DNA of 64,000 bases. Source: Diplolepis rosae (lineage: Eukaryota > Arthropoda > Insecta > Hymenoptera > Diplolepididae). The stretch spans positions 2,914,001-2,978,000 of the forward strand of contig JAPYXD010000555.1 of the NCBI GenBank assembly GCA_030998225.1. The letters are read 5' to 3'. The notes under the pieces were generated by a model. It was not told where the DNA came from and ran no database searches. It saw only the letters and a list, made by a program, of their open reading frames with translations. Shown here in pieces: positions 57,974 to 64,000 of the stretch (position 1 is its first letter; the number at the start of each line of letters is the position of its first letter). The position numbers were made by a program, and so were the translations under genes.

Positions 57974-59440
57974 TAATTCATGCTATGCAATTTTTTTATC
58001 TACTTGAAATAAAAGAAATAAACTCGTGAACATGTTAAAACTTGTAGACATATTAGAAGGATAGAAGAATTGATTCAGGTACTTCGGAGGATGAAACGAA
58101 CAACGCATACGCCATGAATGAAAAGTAACTTGGTTGAAAGTGTGCCTAGACATGTGAATTTCATAAAATTCCTTTACGAGTCTTTGAACACCCATTGTCC
58201 TATTTCTAGAATGCACTCTCTCAAGATGTGCTCCAGATAGCGTTCAACTGTAAAGTGCATGATATCATTTTCTGTATAAGCGATCTTCTGGAAGCTTTTA
58301 AGTTTCCTCGACCAAGTGTAACATCAGCTTAAGCGAAATTGAGTCTGTAAAGAACGGGTAGGAGTTCTTTTAAAGATCGTCTACCAGATCTTTATTGACA
58401 ACTGAGTTTCATCCCTTGAAAGGTTCGTCCACTCTTCTTTATTCGCATAAGCTTTTTCAGTTGCACCTGGTCGTCATGTAACTATAAGGCAGATGATAGG
58501 GGCCGCGAGACGCGTGGTATGCGTCAAAAGAAATCCTTGGTCGAAATAAAAAGCGTAAAAGATTAAGCTTATTCTACTTTTAATTGAGATACAACGAGGA
58601 AAGCAGACTCCTAAAAAAGTGATGGCTTTCTTTGAATATGAGCTTTTTCATTCTGGAAATTGTGAAAAACGGTTATGTGAATTTAGGATTATGTTAGGTA
58701 ATGTGGAATTTCATGTTGGATAATTAAACTAAAAGAGTAATAGACCTTGAAGAATTTTTTGCACGACTAAAATTAAATTTTACAGGTAAAAAAATGATTG
58801 CCAGGTGAGAAACCTATAATGATGACAAGTCTCCACTCTAAAGTCTCACTGATAAAATCATAAGAGGAATAATATCATAATCAAGTATCGCTTTTGTCTC
58901 TTGATTCTCATTCTTACGAACAGGTACCTATCATAGGCTTACACCAGCTACTTTGTAAAAATCGATGAGTCACCTAATCTCATATAATCTCAAAGTTTTT
59001 ATTTCTCTCCTTGACTTTTTTTTACACGTCCCTCTTGTACTTCCGGTCGGAGAGACTCGCGATTGGCTATTCACAACTCACAAACGCTTGCTCGAAACTT
59101 ACAAAGAATTAAAATTCCAGTGCAGCAGGTGGCTTTTAAATTCCGGTACGGACCTCCGTGCGAGAAGGAGACCAAGCGAGGACTTGTTCCTCAAACCTTA
59201 AACTTAAGTGCAGAGAGCACAACAGCTGGCTCAATTTACACGCCATAAGAGCCCCTTTGTGCACGATTTCTCCAAGTACTTCAATCAACCTACGACTCTC
59301 GTCTAATTTTAACCGTCCCTTAATTAATTAATAAAGAGGATATCTATTAAAAGTTAAGTAGTCGAAAGTTATTTTATAATTGGCAGTAGTCTTGTCACAG
59401 CTTTATAAGTGAATATCTTCCTCGAAGTAAAATCTAACCA
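57974..59440. other. No gene or element recognised
   Basis: 59030-59240 is less AT-rich, with two overlapping plus-strand ORFs of 61 and 78 codons and no domain. Confidence 0.45.
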
Positions 59441-59855
59441 CACTGTTAAAAATATTCGGAAATTTACAAAATTGTTATCTTACAAAGTTAATGTAAAATT
59501 TGAGGATATTTATGATTTTTTTCAGTAAAGGTATCTTAAAATTACGAAAAATGTACTGAATTTTCTAAAATTTTTCTTAATATTATGAAACTCAACTGAA
59601 TTTTTATAAAATTTATCATAAAATTACGAAACTGTAACAAAATTTTTAGTTACATGTAATTGCATAAAACTTCAGTCACCCAAAACCTCAAATTATTCCT
59701 GTTACAAGTTTCAGAATTTCCAGATACAAGTATCAGAATATTCAACACTTTCTTACTGAAAATTAAGAAATTGTTTCTTTAATTTACAAAAAAGTAACTG
59801 AATATAACTCCAGTCACGTGTTTCAGGAAATTATGGTAGAAATTTCTAACAATGC
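59441..59855. mobile_element. CACTGTTAAAAAT family element
   Basis: It starts CACTGTTAAAAATATTCGGA and ends AGAAATTTCTAACAATG. The body has repeated short motifs (TAAAATTACGAAA, CAGTTAC-type phrases in inverse) and contains CAGTCACGTG near 59812. Similar copies are at 43196, 46340 and 56160. Confidence 0.6.
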
Positions 59856-62800
59856 AAGATAAAACCAATAACACAGAATCTACTTGAATGAACAAAGTTT
59901 TCTTAATATTAAGAAGCGCAGTTCAGATTAAATTGCAAATAACAGTAATATTGCCGAATAAATTATGGTCAGCAGGTCTGAAACCACAATTTCACAATTC
60001 AGCTGCTACTTCGACCATAATTTATCCTCAAATTGGAAATTATTGGAAATTTTCTACGGAAATCGTGTTACTATTTACTCACAAATGACCCCTTTACAAA
60101 TCGCATGCAGCCACGTGGATACACGAGAGAATAATACATTAGATAGATCAATTTAGTCGTAGATCCATCCCTTTTATCAGGATCAACTTTGAGATAAAGG
60201 TATAAGGTCCTGTAATCTTTACAAGCTGCATTTTTTTCAACAATCTGGCGTTTGAGATCCCAAGAAACTTGATTCAGGTTTACCTATGGTTCCTCTATTG
60301 GCAAGATCACCGACGAAAATTTTGGGGTGTGTATAATCGATCCTTGTGGTGTTTCGTTTCGGGTGCCGGAGATACCCGTCGCAGGATAACGTCGCTTCCT
60401 GTCTATTGTCAAGCTGGTGAAGAATACCGGGTAATTATCGTCCCTCTATTCATCATCCGAATATATCTCGAGTAATAATACATGAAATGGTAGGGAGAAC
60501 ATTTTTCCGTTTCATTCGAATTGCTGATGGCTTTAATCTATTTTTTAAATACCTATATGAGAAATTTAAAAACTCTAATTTTTTTCTAAATCAGTTCCTT
60601 TTTTCACTTAATTTTTTCCAAATTTAAAACCTATGTACTCGATGTTAATATTAATGATAAAAATTATCCAAAAATTGATACTCAGAAAGTGAAGATTAAT
60701 TATAAAAAATAGTATGAATAGATAAATTAATATCAACCCTATGTCTACAATTTCTTTTTTCTACGATGCAAAATCTGAAAGTTGTTAATAAGGGAATTGA
60801 TAGATGTTAAAAGTTTATTTAATTAATACTTGACACTATACAATACGATTATTATATAAGGGCAAGTAAAACTCAATTTTTATTAGCGAATCTAAAGGAT
60901 CACATATGCACTCCACGCACACAAAAATATTTTCCTTTATGATTTTGCCTAAAAGAGTTTGGTGAATCTAGAAACCATCGATTTAAAAATAATTGGACAA
61001 TTTTTAAAGACATCAGGCGCACGCACTGTCGGTGCAATTAACTTTTAACCCGCAACAATTACTTGATAGCTCCATAACAAGCGTGGCTTTCGAACCCAAT
61101 GATTGAAATGTAGCCATGCCAGGAACCTCCTTGAACTGCCTCAACCTCATAAGTAACAAATAAAATTCAGAATCAAGACTCAACATATAGTAACCGATAC
61201 AAATAATAAAAGTTTCTAGTAAAAAATTGATTCACTCATGAAACATGAGTAAAGATATAGAAAGGAAATTGTATGATGTATATATAGGAAACAACATGTA
61301 ATAAAATTATCAATAAAACATTTTCAAAATTGATGATGAGTCCCTGCTGAAAGGAGCGTCAAACCTTTTGAATCTGAAATCTGAAGCGGAATGTAAAATT
61401 GCTATGCAAATTTATTTCGAGATTAAGATGTCTTAACGATTAATACGCATTGCTAAACTGATACGGATCTTATTAATTCAAGGTTTGGTAAAGATTTCCT
61501 TCAAACAAACAAAAAATAATATATCGGCATAATGCGACATAATTATCTTCCCTTTTTTAGTAACACCTCTAAAATTGTCGATGATATATATATATATATA
61601 TATAAGTATAATACAAGTCATTTAAAGATTTCCTCTATTATTTGCAATTATAATTATTTAAATGTGAATTATGTTAAATATATCTGCTGTGGTAAAAGCA
61701 AAGAGCTAAGACAAGAATTTATCAGTGTCGATTTTATTTAGTAGCAATTAAAAATTGCTTAAAAGTGAAAAATTAATTTTTTTACGCACCGTGTATTACA
61801 CTTAAATTACTGAGCATGATTAATTGCTATAATAAAAAAGCACAATAAATGATAATGAAAATGATCACTTTTTCAATGGTAGAACATAAAATGTTACTAG
61901 ACCATAAACTTTTTATGCCGAACATAAAATGCTTCGAGAGCTAGACTTACTGGTGAATGATTGACGACAGGGTGTCGAAAAAAAGAGTAAGAATGAGAGA
62001 TCGGTCGAAAAATGAACCTGTGAAATTGGAAGCACGCGATAACGTGAAATTTATCGAGGCGCCAGGGAAACCAAAGAATGGTTGAGAAGCCCTGACTTTC
62101 AATTCCAAACCAGTTCCACGCTTGAATATCTTCGTGTCTTACAATTTTGCCGTAACGTCTTCACTAATGAGCATTTGAAACTCGAGCCAACCGGGTTCTT
62201 CTCGCGTAGGTTGATCTTATTAAGGGCGCATGCACGTCGCGCGATATCAAGACATATTATTTACACTAGAGCTGTCAGATTCATGTACAATAAGTAGACT
62301 GCTGCTAACTCGCTGCAAACACTCATCTCTGCTCGATTCCCTAAACATATGTTCCAAACTGCTAATTTCAATCTTATACATGTACAATATAATTTCATAA
62401 AATAATTCAAACTATTTTTCTGTTTTTATAGGAAGAAAACAATTTGATTTGACAAAAAAAAAAAAATTTTGTTGATACTTGTGCAACACAACAGTTGTGT
62501 TCTTGCTTACCAACATTTTATTTTTCGCTTAATAAAATCATTTTTAGCTTGAAAAAATATTTTTGTAGATAGAACTAAATGCTGTAAGGTGAAAAAGAAT
62601 ATTTTCTGCGCTTTACAATTTTTACTATAAATACATCAATTAATTATTTTTCTACCTTATACATCCTACTTTCATTTAGTTTTAGTTTGTATATACAATA
62701 CTATGATCTCAGGCCAATAATTTTCGTCGATCAAGCAGATTCCACTCCACATAAATATTTGTTTAGGACAACAAAACAAGATCCAACAAAATACTTTTTC

Positions 62801-63292
62801 TAGGACAACAAAAAATGCTCAATACACCCATTTTGTTGCAATTACTAATTATTTTCTTCCGTGCACACAATATATATATATATATATATTTGCGCCAGGT
62901 GCGTTTAATATTATATCTGGAACAAGTATTTGACATTTGTAATCAAGATACATTATTGTGTGTGTGTGTATTTGCATGTATTACATACATGTGATTTTGG
63001 TTGTTTGTACTTTGTATGATAATATCTATATGCGTGTAACCAGTTAGTAGATAGCCATTAGGTACAGGAACTTGATGTATTTATGTGAAACGAATGTAAA
63101 GTAAATATATGATGAATTGCTTGTAAATTGGCGTGATTATAACACGTTGTTGGATTGGCTAGCTTGATGATTTTATTGAGTTATCTTCGAGGAATATGAC
63201 GTGAAATTAGTTTACTGCGCCAATTGCTATTCTATTTTGATGATCATATTAGCTATATATTGCTAATTACATATACACGTCTTCGTATTTCC
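59856..63292. other. No gene recognised; simple repeats
   Basis: It contains an (AT)n run near 61586-61602, an (AT)n run at 62870-62889 and a (TG)n run near 62957. 60280-60480 and 62020-62330 are GC-richer, with short ORFs of no recognisable type. Confidence 0.5.
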
Positions 63293-63294
63293 TA

Positions 63295-63642
63295 CACGGA
63301 GAAAAAAACTGTTGAATCAACAGATGTCATCTGCTGGAGTAGGGACAGCAGTTTTTTTTTTGTAATATTTACAGATTTTTCTGTTGGATTCACAGATTGT
63401 TTGTAAACTCAACAGATGAACCTGTAAAATCTACAGACATGTCTGTTAGAATTGCAGATTTCTAGAAAAAAGAGAATTCCGTAATTCTAACAGACATTTC
63501 TGTAGATTTTACAGGTTCCTCTGTTAAGTTTACAAACAATCTGTGAATCCAAAAGAAAAATCTGTAAATATTACAAAAAAAAACTGCTGTCCCTATTTCA
63601 GCAGATGACATCTGTTGATTCAACAGTTTTTTTTTCTCCGTG
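63295..63642. mobile_element. 348 bp near-perfect foldback, CACGGAGAAAA ends, TA duplication
   Basis: TA (63293-63294 and 63643-63644) frames ends CACGGAGAAAAAAACTGTTG and its inverse. Almost the whole element is one hairpin made of ACAGA/TCTGT-rich phrases (GAATCAACAGATGTCATCTG, TTACAGATTTTTCTGTTGGA), with the loop near 63468. It is non-coding. Confidence 0.85.
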
Positions 63643-64000
63643 TAAGATTCAAAATATAACTCATACCAATATATATATGAGTATACAGTTATTTAATTTA
63701 TACATTTAGATTTTATTTAAAAATGAGTAATTTTACATTTGTATTTCAAGTTTATGCGCTACAATTCAATTTTTTACTCTGAATGATTTTTGTATATGTT
63801 TTTATCAGATGTTTTTCATTATTAAACAAATATTTAAACACCAGAATTCATATTAGCAATTCTTAGCTATCTTTTTCATAAGTAATTCTTTTTAATTTTA
63901 TACTATGTGTGTACTTGCATCTATATCTTCAGTAACATTTAGACACAAATATATACTAGTTTTATAGTTTATGTATCTCAAACTTATGTGCTAGAATTTA

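Overview
The window is AT-rich, intron-rich eukaryotic DNA, most likely from an insect and possibly a hymenopteran. The insect call rests on one host gene, and the order is a guess from the MITE load and base composition. There are no operons, rRNA, CRISPR arrays or prokaryotic signals. Gene content is low and non-autonomous transposable elements are very dense.

The one clear cellular gene lies on the minus strand. Seven consecutive coding exons between 38198 and 23294 join in phase into about 545 residues of a glypican of the GPC4/GPC6 (Dally-like, dlp) type. It has the cysteine-rich core, a polybasic convertase-type site, C-terminal Ser-Gly heparan sulfate sites and a GPI signal, and it ends at a stop codon. 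The exon with the signal peptide and first cysteines was not found in the 25.8 kb upstream to the window edge, so intron 1 is at least that long or the exon was missed. Introns between the found exons range from 111 bp to 9.35 kb. Transposable elements crowd the two largest, and none was found inside an exon.

Layout: 1-9060 is gene-poor, with a tRNA-like foldback (1881-2009) and a run of abutting terminal-inverted-repeat (TIR) elements (4949-6692). 9060-11285 holds an unexplained island, a period-12 palindromic repeat (10541-10713) and a dispersed foldback. 11470-12750 holds a THAP zinc-finger exon, a 164 bp MITE, an ETS/CRE promoter-like module and an unrecognised ORF. 13665-18248 is the most striking structure: a hAT-like foldback with 8 bp target duplications, into whose left arm a 2.9 kb near-perfect palindrome has inserted with a TTA duplication. 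The uninterrupted right arm preserves the empty site. 18610-23293 is intergenic DNA and the presumed dlp 3' region. 23294-38198 carries the dlp exons. 38199-64000 is dlp intron and upstream DNA with more MITEs.

At least five groups of short TIR elements recur: (1) TTA-duplicating elements with ends like GGYGYATTTATACC; (2) TTAA-flanked elements beginning GGCCATG, GGGATCATG or GGGGCTCC; (3) TA-flanked elements beginning CAC-G/T-G-AGAAAA or CACTGTTAAA; (4) hAT-like elements with 8 bp duplications; (5) foldbacks built round a tRNA-like sequence with anticodon GGC. Several are nested, so the order of insertion can be read directly. All family names rest on TIR and target-site patterns plus motif recognition by eye; no alignment or database search was run.
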